From the NCBI RefSeq assembly GCF_026153515.1, contig NZ_CP110644.1:5831501-5895500 (forward strand): 64,000 nt of DNA, given 5' to 3'. Position numbers and translations under genes: made by a program. This DNA comes from Pseudomonas sp. KU26590. Its GTDB lineage: Bacteria; Pseudomonadota; Gammaproteobacteria; Pseudomonadales; Pseudomonadaceae. A model generated the notes under the pieces. The model saw only the letters and a list, made by a program, of their open reading frames with translations. It had not been told where the DNA came from and did no database searches. Shown here piece after piece: positions 30,187-38,571 of this stretch (position 1 is its first letter; each line of letters opens with the position of its first letter).

Positions 30187-32046
30187 ATGCTCAAACGCCT
30201 TGCCTGGCTGGCGCTCTGTGTCTGCGCCCCGCTGTACGCCGCGCCTCACGTCGACAATGATCGTTTGCAGCAACTGGCCAATTCCAGGTTCTGGATCTCC
30301 ATCGGTCACTACGAAGCCGGCAAGCTGGGTGGCTGGCGCAGCTATGTGGACGACCCGAAATTTTTCCTCGCCCAGAACGGCGCCCATGACCCCAAAGCCG
30401 AGCTGGCCGCGACGCTTGAGGCGATCTACCGCCCCGTCACCCAAGGCCAGGAAAACGCACACCCTCAATGCGTCTACCCCTCCCGCACGCGGTTTCTGCG
30501 TGACGAACTGAAGCTGACCGACCTGCCCGCGGTCGACTGCAAAGAATTCAACAAGTGGTTTTCCGATGTCGCCCCGGACAGCACCGTGCTGATCTTCCCG
30601 GCGGCGTACCTCAACAGCCCGTCGTCCATGTTTGGCCACACGCTGCTGCGCATCGATCAGGCGGACGTGCAGGCCAACAAGACCGCCTTGCTCAGCTACG
30701 CGATCAACTTCGGCGCCTACATCGAGGGTTCCGACAACAGCATTCTGTACGCGTGGAAAGGCCTGGCGGGAGGCTATCCGGGTCTGTTCGCGCTGGTGCC
30801 TTATCAGGAAAAACTCTCCGAGTACCGTAGCCTTGAGAACCGTGATCTGTGGGAATACCGCCTCAATCTGACGCCGGAAGAAACCCGGCGCATGGTCGAG
30901 CACGTGTGGGAACTCAAACAGATTCGCTTCGGGTATTTCTTCTTCGACGAAAACTGCTCCTACCGTTTGCTGGAGCTGCTCCAAGTCGCTCGTCCGAGCC
31001 TGGACCTGACGCCGCAGTTTCGTCTGACAGCCATTCCCACGGACACCGTTCGTGCTGTGAAAGAAGCAGGACTTGTCGAGAAGATCGACTATCGCCCTTC
31101 CCGGGAGCGCGAGCTGCTGAGCCGCGCCGAGCCGTTGAATCACGACGAGCAGCAGTGGGTGTTGAAAGTCAGTGCGGACCAGAAGCAAATGCAGAGTGCC
31201 GATTACATCGCCCTGCCGAAGGAACGTCGCGCGCTGATTCAGGACGCGGCCTACAGGCTGGAGCGATATCGCGCCAATGGTCAGGAGCGCGATCCTACAA
31301 GCGCTCAACGCAGCTATGAACTGCTGCGCGCGATCAGCACCAATCCGCCGCCGGCGCTGGAGATTGAGCGGCCGGGACTGCCGGAGGACGGGCATGAGTC
31401 GCGCACTTGGCAACTGGGTGCGGGGACGCGGGATGACAAGGCGTTTGCAGAGTACGGCCTGCGCATGGCGTACCACGATTTGAACGACAACGCGTACGGC
31501 TTCCCGCTGGGCGCGCAGATCGAAATCCTCCAGCTCAAGCTGCGCCAATACGAAGACAATCGTTGGCAAGTGCAGCGGCTCGATCTGGCGACCATTCGCT
31601 CGCTGACACCGCGCAACGAGCTGTTGCAACCGTGGTCATGGCAGGTGGCAGGCGGCCTTGAGCGCGTACTGGGCAAGCACGGCGACGAGAACCTGGTCAG
31701 CCATGTCAACGGCGGCGCCGGCGGCACGTGGAAGCTTGGGGACGACGTGCTGGGCTTCGCAATGGGCACCGTGCGGGTTGAGCACAACAACGATTTCTCG
31801 GCGCTGGTTTCGCCGGCCGCGGGGTTCAATACCGGTGTGCTGTGGCGCAACCCGCTGGGTAATTTCAGTCTGGAAACCAAGGGCGATTACTTCACCAACG
31901 GTGAAGTGCGGCGCAACATCAGCCTCAATCAGCAATGGGAGCTGTCGCGCAATCTTGGCCTGCGGCTCAGCGCGCAGCGCGACTTCAGCCAGCTGACATC
32001 GCCGGTGAATGAAGTGATGCTGGAGCTGAAGTGGTATCACTATTGA
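30187..32046 (+). CDS. DUF4105 (Lnb-type N-terminal) exported protein
   Basis: A 619-residue protein with signal peptide MLKRLAWLALCVCAPLYAAP. Motifs YPSRTRFLRDEL and PSSMFGHTLLRIDQAD are typical of DUF4105, a family recalled as papain-fold-like with conserved Cys/His. FDENCSYRLLELLQVARP gives a further conserved Cys. The C-terminal 200 residues alternate polar and hydrophobic residues and end LELKWYHY, which suggests an outer-membrane beta-barrel. Location is therefore likely periplasm/outer membrane. Function unknown. It follows the DUF3015 gene by 72 bases and may form a two-gene unit with it. Confidence 0.82.
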   Translation: MLKRLAWLALCVCAPLYAAPHVDNDRLQQLANSRFWISIGHYEAGKLGGWRSYVDDPKFFLAQNGAHDPKAELAATLEAIYRPVTQGQENAHPQCVYPSRTRFLRDELKLTDLPAVDCKEFNKWFSDVAPDSTVLIFPAAYLNSPSSMFGHTLLRIDQADVQANKTALLSYAINFGAYIEGSDNSILYAWKGLAGGYPGLFALVPYQEKLSEYRSLENRDLWEYRLNLTPEETRRMVEHVWELKQIRFGYFFFDENCSYRLLELLQVARPSLDLTPQFRLTAIPTDTVRAVKEAGLVEKIDYRPSRERELLSRAEPLNHDEQQWVLKVSADQKQMQSADYIALPKERRALIQDAAYRLERYRANGQERDPTSAQRSYELLRAISTNPPPALEIERPGLPEDGHESRTWQLGAGTRDDKAFAEYGLRMAYHDLNDNAYGFPLGAQIEILQLKLRQYEDNRWQVQRLDLATIRSLTPRNELLQPWSWQVAGGLERVLGKHGDENLVSHVNGGAGGTWKLGDDVLGFAMGTVRVEHNNDFSALVSPAAGFNTGVLWRNPLGNFSLETKGDYFTNGEVRRNISLNQQWELSRNLGLRLSAQRDFSQLTSPVNEVMLELKWYHY

Positions 32047-32085
32047 GTGGCACGCTCGTGATTTTTTTGTGCGACCCCTGACGCC

Positions 32086-32149
32086 TTCCCGGCTGAAGCC
32101 GGTCCTACGATGCGCGCGACGGTTCTGCAGGACTGGCTTTAGCCGGGAA
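32086..32149. repeat. REP inverted-repeat pair
   Basis: TTCCCGGCTGAAGCCGGTCC and its near-complement GGACTGGCTTTAGCCGGGAA face each other around about 24 bases. This is the Pseudomonas REP form with a GGCTnAAGCC core. It lies between the DUF4105 and copZ genes and may act as a transcript end. Confidence 0.8.
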
Positions 32150-32162
32150 GAGGCCAGCCCTG

Positions 32163-32360
32163 CTATGTGCGCGTCGTGGCGTAACCTTCTTCTTCGATCA
32201 ATTCCACAATCTGCTCAGCCTCAAGCTGGCTTTGCACTTTGACCTCCCCGTTCGCCAGATCAACCTGCACCTGCGCCGTCGGGTCTTGTCCCTGAATGGC
32301 ATCGGTGACGGCGCGCACGCAATGCGCGCAGGTCATGCCTTGAACCTTGAATACCTGCAT
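32163..32360 (-). CDS. copZ: Copper chaperone CopZ (heavy-metal-associated domain)
   Basis: A 65-residue single HMA domain with the metal site GMTCAHC (Cys11, Cys14) and the C-terminal IEEEGYATTRT. Such proteins bind Cu(I) and pass it to CopA ATPases or to CueR-type sensors. GGAG lies seven bases before the ATG. A MerR-type promoter with a CueR-like palindrome lies just upstream, so copper induction is expected. No copA gene is adjacent. Confidence 0.92.
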   Translation of the reverse strand: MQVFKVQGMTCAHCVRAVTDAIQGQDPTAQVQVDLANGEVKVQSQLEAEQIVELIEEEGYATTRT

Positions 32361-32400
32361 TGGCTGACTCCTCTTCCCATCGAAAACGTGTGATCACGCT

Positions 32401-32431
32401 ATCTAAGACCTTCCCGTCGGGACAAGGTCAA
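32401..32431 (-). promoter_or_regulatory. CueR-type promoter of copZ with 19-base spacer
   Basis: On the minus strand TTGACC (32431-32426) and TTAGAT (32406-32401) are 19 bases apart, the over-long spacing used by MerR-family activators. The spacer holds the palindrome GACCTT...AAGGTC (32407-32429), which matches CueR sites of the form ACCTTCCC-GG-AAGGT. The -10 ends about 40 bases upstream of the copZ start. Confidence 0.8.
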
Positions 32432-32513
32432 GTTTTCTATGGATCTGCCGGGCTGGCATTCCTCTACGCTCTGCGCCAAAGTGAGCCCACTCACGTCATC
32501 AGGAGAATCAGCC

Positions 32514-32894
32514 ATGCGCTGGTCAGTTCTGCGTATCGCAGGTTTAGCCGGTCTGTTGGCCTCCGCGACCTTGGCTCATGCCGATCAGGACTATGGTGTG
32601 CTGATCATTTCCCGCGAGCGCCTGGAGATCTCTACCTCCTGCGAAATCGGGATTTTCATGCAGGACCAACTCGTCGGCCGCCTGTACCAGGAAGAGTCGC
32701 GGTCATTCAATTTGCCAGCCGGCGACTTGTCGGTGCGCCTGCGTGTGCTGCCGGGCCAGACACCGGGCTGCTCGCCGGGCATCGAGGCGCAGAACAACAC
32801 GCGCCTGCACATCAATGCAGGTGACGTTCTGAAATACCGCATCGCGTCCGGGCCCAGCGGTTTGTATTTGAAGAAAGCGGATTTGAATTACTGA
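32514..32894 (+). CDS. Hypothetical exported protein
   Basis: A 126-residue protein with signal peptide MRWSVLRIAGLAGLLASATLAHA and a mature part DQDYGVLIISRERLEISTSCEIGIFMQDQLVGRLYQEESRSFNLPAGDLSVRLRVLPGQ. Short beta strands are predicted, with two cysteines that could pair. It resembles small periplasmic beta-sandwich proteins of the DUF2846 kind, but the family is not certain. AGGAG lies eight bases before the start. It is divergent from copZ, and its promoter may overlap the CueR region, so copper control is possible but unproved. Confidence 0.7.
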   Translation: MRWSVLRIAGLAGLLASATLAHADQDYGVLIISRERLEISTSCEIGIFMQDQLVGRLYQEESRSFNLPAGDLSVRLRVLPGQTPGCSPGIEAQNNTRLHINAGDVLKYRIASGPSGLYLKKADLNY

Positions 32895-33546
32895 TCACGG
32901 CGAACAATGACCTCGCCACCGCCGCGAGGTCAGCCTGAAGTCAATCGATTTCAGTGAGCGTATCCCCGCGCAATACCCCCCACTCGTGCCATTTCATTGC
33001 ACAACTTCCGACAGGCAACTCGGCGCTGCCGGCGCCCCGCTGTTTTATTCGCTATATGCGTGCCAGCATCCTATCGCGAATCGATATTCGTAGAACATGG
33101 TAAACAACGCGCTTTCCATCTATAAGTTGAATGCACGACACGATCACCCAGCCCTGCTTACATGGAGTTTGCAACATGGCGCACATACACCCTGAAGCCA
33201 CATCAAAACAACATCTAGATAACAGCGTCACCCTTGGAACAGCCATGTTCCGGGGCGATAAAAACTGAAACTTACTCGCCACGGTACGCGCAAAAAGCCA
33301 GCATACGTTTAATGCGCATTGCAATGGCGTGACACCTCAACCCATGGAAGGATTAGATTCAACAGCATAGCGACTTTCTACTCACAACTCGTGTGGGCCG
33401 ACAACCTGTCGTCCAGCATTACGAGATAGCCTCTGAAGGGATCAAGTCGTTTGACTCAACCGGGCGCGATATCACTCAACGCTTTATCACGAACTGGCAC
33501 ACGTTCATCAAGCGACCGCTCAACATTCGTTAGAGAGGAATACCCC
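32895..33546. other. 650-base gap without a convincing gene
   Basis: The first 40 bases hold a hairpin (32910-32917 with 32925-32932) after the preceding stop. The rest is less GC-rich than the genome around it, has no frame with a good start and codon bias, and shows no recognisable RNA gene. A 90-codon minus-strand frame at 33052-33324 was judged non-coding. The last 100 bases should hold the promoter for the gene at 33547. Confidence 0.5.
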
Positions 33547-33999
33547 ATGAAATCAAGTACGCTATTAATCGCAGCACTGTTAACCAGCGCCGCCGCCACG
33601 CAACTATCAGCCGCTGAAGTGGCGAAGCAGAAACCACTCAAGCCTTCTATCAAGCAGAACTGCCCCGAATACATTGAAAGCGGAAAGTGGGTCTATCGAT
33701 ACAGCAGCGACTATCCATTCAACGAATGGATGCTGTCGCTTAAACCCAGTGACTGCGGACGCTATATTGATTCCAGCGAAACCGCTTACATGTTTTATGA
33801 AATCGTCAAGAAGTTCGGACAAAGCGAGCACTGGTCGAACAACAGGGGCATGATCAACCAACTGACCTGCCACCTGTACATCGCGCGGGAAAAAACTGAG
33901 TGGAATCTGGAGCCGTGGAGGCCATACGTGGGGTATACCAAAACGGTAGCATCCGGATGCAACCCTCTCGAACCCGATCCGGACCCTGCCTACCACTGA
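33547..33999 (+). CDS. Small exported protein, DUF2599-like
   Basis: A 150-residue protein with signal peptide MKSSTLLIAALLTSAAATQLSAA. The mature part has KWVYRYSSDYPFNEWMLSLKPSDCGRYI and, further on, NNRGMINQLTCHLYIAREKTEWNLEPWRPYVG. The pattern M..Q..CH...A..K..WNLEP.RP is what I recall from the DUF2599 family of secreted proteins in actinobacteria and Listeria; family function is unknown. Four cysteines in the mature part could form two disulfides. GAGAGGA precedes the ATG. Base composition is lower in GC than neighbouring genes, suggesting acquisition. Confidence 0.7.
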   Translation: MKSSTLLIAALLTSAAATQLSAAEVAKQKPLKPSIKQNCPEYIESGKWVYRYSSDYPFNEWMLSLKPSDCGRYIDSSETAYMFYEIVKKFGQSEHWSNNRGMINQLTCHLYIAREKTEWNLEPWRPYVGYTKTVASGCNPLEPDPDPAYH

Positions 34000-34033
34000 G
34001 CCCGCGCCGGACCTGGAGATGGCTGAGCACCGT

Positions 34034-34070
34034 AAAAATGAAGCGCTGGACACTGATCCAGCGCTTCATT
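34034..34070 (-). terminator. Rho-independent terminator of the RIO kinase gene
   Basis: A perfect 14-bp stem (34037-34050 with 34057-34070) with a 6-base loop, followed on the minus strand by TTTACG. It lies between convergent genes and would block read-through on both strands, although the U-tract is on the minus strand only. Confidence 0.8.
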
Positions 34071-34079
34071 GGCGGCTTG

Positions 34080-34973
34080 CTACTGCATCCAGGGCGGAGG
34101 CGGTTCTTCGGACTTGTTCGGCGGCGCATCGTCCGCCGTTCGCGCGGCCTGGCGCCTTGCGTCATCCAGTCGCGCCGCTTCGATCTCGCGCAAGACACTG
34201 CCGACGTCGGCAATGTCATCCGGATCTGCAAATTCCCCGGTCAGCACGGTCGCAGGGGACAACGTGCCGGCTTCGAAGTGGGACCACATCTCACGGGCAT
34301 AGCGTGTTTCTTTCAGCTCGGGCGCAAAGCGGCCGAAGTAGGACGCCATGTTGCCGACGTCGCGCTCGAGCATGGTGAACGCATGGTTGTTGCCCGCAGC
34401 ATCCACCGCTTGCGGCAAGTCAATAATGACCGGGCCGGTAGGCGTGAGCAGCACATTGAACTCGGATAGATCACCGTGCACCAGTCCGGTACACAGCATC
34501 AGCACGATCTGCTGAATCAGGAACGCGTGATACTCGCGCGCCTGATCGGGCTCAAGCGTCACGTCATTCAAACGCGGCGCGGCATCACCGTATTCATCGG
34601 CAATAAGCTCCATGAGCAGCACGCCCTCCAGGAAGTCGTACGGCTTGGGCACTCGCACGCCGGCCCCTGCCAAACGGAACAGCGCCGCGACTTCAGCGTT
34701 CTGCCACGCGTCTTCGGTTTCCTTACGGCCGAACTTCGAACCCTTGGCCATGGCGCGGGCCTGGCGGCTGTTGCGGACCTTGCGGCCCTCCTGGTATTCC
34801 GCCGCCTGACGGAAACTACGTTTATTGGCCTCCTTGTACACCTTGGCACACCGCAGCTCTTTGCCACAGCGCACCACATAAACAGCTGCCTCTTTGCCGC
34901 TCATGAGCGGGCGCAGCACCTCGTCGACCAGACCGTCTTCGATCAGGGGTTCAATGCGTTTTGGAGTCTTCAT
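34080..34973 (-). CDS. RIO-type serine protein kinase
   Basis: A 297-residue RIO1-like kinase. MSGKEAAVYVVRCGKELRCAKVYKE holds the ATP-binding loop with Lys44. The catalytic loop is HGDLSEFNVLL (Asp168, Asn173) and the metal-binding loop is IIDLPQAVD (Asp185). FGRKETEDAWQNAEVAALFRL is a typical bacterial RIO insert. The C-terminal 60 residues are charged and low complexity. Substrates in bacteria are not established. In P. aeruginosa it corresponds to PA4780. It is monocistronic here. Confidence 0.9.
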   Translation of the reverse strand: MKTPKRIEPLIEDGLVDEVLRPLMSGKEAAVYVVRCGKELRCAKVYKEANKRSFRQAAEYQEGRKVRNSRQARAMAKGSKFGRKETEDAWQNAEVAALFRLAGAGVRVPKPYDFLEGVLLMELIADEYGDAAPRLNDVTLEPDQAREYHAFLIQQIVLMLCTGLVHGDLSEFNVLLTPTGPVIIDLPQAVDAAGNNHAFTMLERDVGNMASYFGRFAPELKETRYAREMWSHFEAGTLSPATVLTGEFADPDDIADVGSVLREIEAARLDDARRQAARTADDAPPNKSEEPPPPWMQ

Positions 34974-35384
34974 CAGCTTTTATTCTGGGTCCTTCGTTGC
35001 CGAACACGCGATTGTTGCCCGTTATACGGCAATCCTCTGCCAGCGAGTAGGGGGTAAGCCGATTGATTGCCTCACGGCTGTCGCTACCGGGTTGTTCAAG
35101 CAGAATTTGTGCCGCAGGAGAAACGGACAGACAGGCCGCTGGATGATCCGGCTGCCGCCGAGCTATTGATCGACAGACGGCACCCTGCTGGCGGAGCAAG
35201 ACAGTCCCCATGCAGTCGATGAACTCATCCGCGTTTATTCGTCACGCTACTAAGCAAACCTTGACTGTAATGAGTCCGGATGAATTCAAAAGCGGTGAAA
35301 CAACCTTAATACGGTCGGTACTTCTATTCACTCCAGAAGGGCCCCGTCCGGGGCCCTCTTTTGCGGTCATGAAAAGCGTCGCTG
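34974..35384. other. Intergenic region with an orphan plus-strand terminator
   Basis: No good protein-coding frame is present in these 411 bases. The notable element is a strong GC hairpin with a TCTTTT tail at 35338-35362, pointing the plus way although both flanking genes are on the minus strand. A possible RNA gene upstream of it is described separately. Confidence 0.55.
35261..35362 (+). ncRNA. Candidate small RNA ending in a rho-independent terminator
   Basis: The hairpin AGGGCCCC/GGGGCCCT (35338-35357, 4-base loop) is followed by TCTTTT, a terminator on the plus strand, yet no plus-strand gene precedes it. A TTGACT -35-like element lies at 35261, but no good -10 was found, so the 5' end is a guess. 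On the minus strand the hairpin is followed by TCTGGAG, so it is a poor terminator for the autotransporter. I recognise no known sRNA family. Confidence 0.35.
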
Positions 35385-36305
35385 TTACCAGCTGTAGCGC
35401 AATCCTACGTTGACGCCCCAAGGCTGCTCGATGTTTTCGCCATTGCTGTACCCAACATCTGCATGCAACTGCAAAACATCCGACAATTGAGCCGCGATGC
35501 CAGCTCCGATTTCCCCACGGCTTCCGGACAGGTCGTTGCTGAAACTGTTGGTATTAACCTTGACTCTATTGCTCCTGGCGAACTCTTGAGCCATGGCTAC
35601 TTTCACGTAGGGCTGAACAAAGCCACCCTGTGGCAAAGCAAAGTTGCGGCCTACGCTTGTGCCTACCTTGCCCAGGATCGAGTCCGCCTTGTTGCTGCGG
35701 GCTTGCATACCGTTGTCCAGCGAGTAGCTTTCACCCTCGACCCACAGCGTCGATATCTGAGCAAACGGCTCGACGAACCAATCGTTCTGAAGCTTGATGT
35801 GCTTGCCAGCCTCAACGGAGACACCAATACCGGAGTTGTTGTAGTCGCCACTGGCTTTGGTGCCATCGCTCATGCGCACATCGGACTTGTTTTTGAAGCG
35901 GTTGGCCTTAAGGATCGCGTCCACATACCAGCCCTGATCCGATAGCCAAGTGGTGTAACCGCCAATGTAGTAGCTATCGACCCGGCCAGTGGTGCCTGAC
36001 GCAATATCCAGGTCGGAACGGCTGTAACCGCCCAGCACCCCTACCAGCCATTGTCCGTCCGAAGTGGGCAACGGTGCATCGGCGCCAAAGGAAATACCGC
36101 TCTGGTTCTGTTGATAAGCCGTCCCGCCCGCCGCCGAAAGATTGTATTTATTGCCGTAGCTGCGCATCCAGCCACCCCCCTGGGCCTTGCCATAACGCAG
36201 CTCACCCATCCGCGTGCGCAGGCTGCTCAGCTCGCCGTACCAAACCGTCGGGGCTGCGCTGAACAAGCCAATAACTGAACGTGTACCTGGCGTGGTAATC
36301 GGTTT

Positions 36306-36377
36306 GCCATCGTCACCGCCGTCCTCGCCGCCACCTTCCTCGCCACCCCCACCTTCCTCACCGCCACCGCCACCCTC
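36306..36377 (-). repeat. Glu/Gly-rich linker repeat in the autotransporter
   Basis: 24 codons encode only Gly, Glu and Asp, in short units of GGEEGG type. This low-complexity stretch joins the passenger to the beta-barrel and is prone to length change by slippage. Confidence 0.85.
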
Positions 36378-36764
36378 GAGCTTTTGCACCAGATACCAGT
36401 CGTCACCGCGCTGCTTGAGTTCATAAACAAAAGTACCGGCATCTACCTGACCGCCGACGACACCGAAACCTGCCGTGCTGCCTGCACCCGTGTGAACAAG
36501 CCGTTGGTCCTGGTCGCCCTTGACGGGCTCGACACCGGTGTTTTTGATCTGCAGGTCGTAGTTGCCACTTGCCACGCCGGACACACTCAGTAAATCACTT
36601 TCATGAGTCGCAAGATTCGTGTCCATGAGGAACCGACCGTTACCGGACAGCGAGTTGACATTGAGTGTTTCGAACGTACTGTCGACCGAGCCAAGCTTCA
36701 CCGTGCCTGCATTGAGGGTGAGATTCTCGACGCCCGAGCCACCACCAGTGGTCCAGGAGGAATT

Positions 36765-37193
36765 GTCCAGATTGAGGTTGGCAACATTGACGAGGTCGCC
36801 ATTGAGCGAAGAATTTCCGGTGACGTTGAAGTTCTGTACGTTTGAAACATTACCGTCCAAGCGGGACGCGCCATTGACGCTAAGGGTATCGCTGTCGGAC
36901 AGATTACCCGTCAACCGAGAGCCATCGTTAAGGGTGAAATTCTGCACATTGGTAACGTTGCCGCTAACCGTGGATTTACCGCCGGCCACGAGTGAAGCGG
37001 TATTACTCAGATTACCCGTCAAGCTTGAGCCACTGTCGAGGACGAAGCTTTCGACCTCACTCACGTTTCCGTTGATGACGGAATTACCACTGGCCAGCAG
37101 ATCGGTCGTGCGTGTCAGATTACCTGTCAGAATCGAAGCGCCGTTAAGCGTTACGTCGCTGACGTTGGTTACATCCCCGTTAACCTTGGCGCC
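36765..37193 (-). repeat. Eight tandem 18-residue beta-helix repeats in the autotransporter
   Basis: Units follow the pattern G.S.L.GNL...... with alternating GNL and GNV versions: one of 17 residues, then seven of 18 (54 bases). They run from GAKVNGDVTNVSDVTLN to GNSSLNGDLVNVANLNLD. The regular rung length indicates a right-handed beta-helix passenger. Confidence 0.85.
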
Positions 37194-38162
37194 ATTGCTG
37201 AGCGTGGCAGAAGCTGTCCCTGTGTCCGCGACTGCAATTGCACCCTGCAGTGTGCTGTTATCCACCTTAATGGTGGCCGCGGCACTCTCGGTGACTTCAA
37301 TCGCAACGCCATTACCGCCCTGCACAAGCGAACCCGCACCAATGAGAATATTCGCGTTGGCGGGTATGTCCGGCTCGAACGACTGAACGACGATTGCGCT
37401 GGAGGCCGTCCCGATAATGGTGGAGCCCTGGACCGACAACGACGTACTCCCACCGGAGTCCTCACTCAATGCATCAGCGCCGAGATAAACACCGTGCGCG
37501 GAGCCTGTGATAATGCTGCCGTTTTGGACAATGCCGCTCGCCCCTTCAAGAATCAGGCCCGTGCCCCCCGTAAAAGGGTCAGCGCTACCGTCACCGCTTC
37601 CGTTGACGCTGACACCGGACAGGCCAACTTCGCTTTCAAAGGTTGCATAAACGCCGCCTCCAACGCCAGAAATGCTACCCCCGGTTACCACTGCGCGCGA
37701 TGGGCCGTTGTCGTTAGCCCCCCGCGATTGACCAACAATCCATAGCTGCCAGTACTGACGACGGTGGCATCTGTGAGATTGGCGGAGGAGCCAACGAGGT
37801 TGATCCCCTCGAAGGCGGTAGACACCTTGCCGGAGGTAATGTTGAGCGTCGCACCGTCTACGGCGGTTATTTCAAGAGTACTCGCTCCCGGTAGGACATT
37901 GAGTGTCGACCTGGCGCTCAACAACCAGCCTTCCACACGTGCGTTCTCGTCAACGTTACGGGTGTCGTCTTCAGGCACTACTCCCCCGTAAGCCGATGAG
38001 CTCAGGGCGAATGCAACAGCCGACGCGATAACCGACAATGGCAGTGCACAGACGAGGTATCTTATATTCACGAAAAGTCTTCCCTTGAGCGTTTTGTACA
38101 AGCTGCTTTTACGCAACTTATGGCCAGCCGCGCATTAAACAGCAATCCCTTTAAATTAGACG

Positions 38163-38198
38163 TAGGACAAGACCTACAGGAATGTAGGACGTGTCCTA
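38163..38198. promoter_or_regulatory. Inverted repeat (candidate operator 1)
   Basis: TAGGACAAGACCTACA pairs with TGTAGGACGTGTCCTA around GGAA. The inner CCTACA-GGAA-TGTAGG is perfect and the outer half has two mismatches. It lies about 90-130 bases upstream of the autotransporter start, a suitable place for a LuxR/NarL- or TetR-type regulator. Confidence 0.5.
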
Positions 38199-38350
38199 GA
38201 GACCCTTCAGAATCTTCGCCTCCTAATACACCCTGCGTTCTTACAGACAGAAGATTCACGTACTGGCCAAACAGATTTTTCATCTCTATTTATGACAGCC
38301 CGCCTTCTCAGTAAAAGCCAACTTCCGAGCCTGTCAAGACAACGTCTAAA

Positions 38351-38373
38351 ATTCGACATGCATTATGTCGAAT
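38351..38373. promoter_or_regulatory. Inverted repeat (candidate operator 2)
   Basis: ATTCGACAT and ATGTCGAAT form a perfect 9-bp dyad with a 5-base spacer. A related half-site, ATGTCGATT, is at 38439. The sites lie 100-220 bases before the start at 38572. Confidence 0.5.
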
Positions 38374-38571
38374 AGCGATTACCGTTATTTCGATTGGAAA
38401 TAAACCAAAACGATCTACTGCAAAAAGTTAGCGACCTTATGTCGATTTAATCTTTTTAAAAAAAACCTGGAGTCGCTATTCTCAAATCTCCAAACAAAGC
38501 CACCCAACGATTCGGCATTTGAAGATCCGCCCCAAGGTGCCGAACACGACAACCCAAGGAAGGTAAACATC

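Larger units (their letters stand above)
35385..38071 (-). pseudogene. Autotransporter adhesin (AIDA/pertactin-like), frameshifted at a poly-G tract
   Basis: Two adjoining minus-strand frames together make one autotransporter. The upstream frame (to 37685) gives a signal peptide (residues 1-28 from GTG 38071, with GGGAAG upstream) and the start of the passenger, then stops after LLVNRGG. The downstream frame (35385 to about 37725) continues ANDNGPSRAVVTGGSISG and holds a beta-helix passenger, a Glu/Gly linker and a 300-residue barrel ending LRYSW. Adding one G to the six-G run at 37718-37723 restores an 895-residue frame. It may be phase-variable, a true pseudogene or a sequencing error. The C-terminal Trp is the usual BAM signal. 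The N-terminal TTG at 38116 is a less likely start. Confidence 0.8.
38072..38571. promoter_or_regulatory. 500-base divergent regulatory region between autotransporter and Ig-repeat genes
   Basis: This AT-rich region has no gene and carries two separate inverted repeats (listed below). A further half-site ATGTCGATT occurs at 38439-38447, resembling the second dyad. Promoters for both directions must lie here; none could be placed with confidence. Confidence 0.55.

Noticed and set aside
29551..31629. A minus-strand frame of 692 codons over the DUF3015 and DUF4105 genes
   Set aside because: It spans two genes and their intergenic hairpin, and the opposite strand encodes signal peptides and family motifs.
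33052..33324. A minus-strand frame of 90 codons in the 32.9-33.5 kb gap
   Set aside because: It has no ribosome binding site, poor codon use and no protein features.
36765..37193. A CRISPR-like array in the 54-base repeats
   Set aside because: The units are coding, contiguous without spacers, and diverged; they are beta-helix rungs.
36603..37386. Plus-strand frames over the autotransporter repeats
   Set aside because: They come from the regular repeat composition of the opposite strand.
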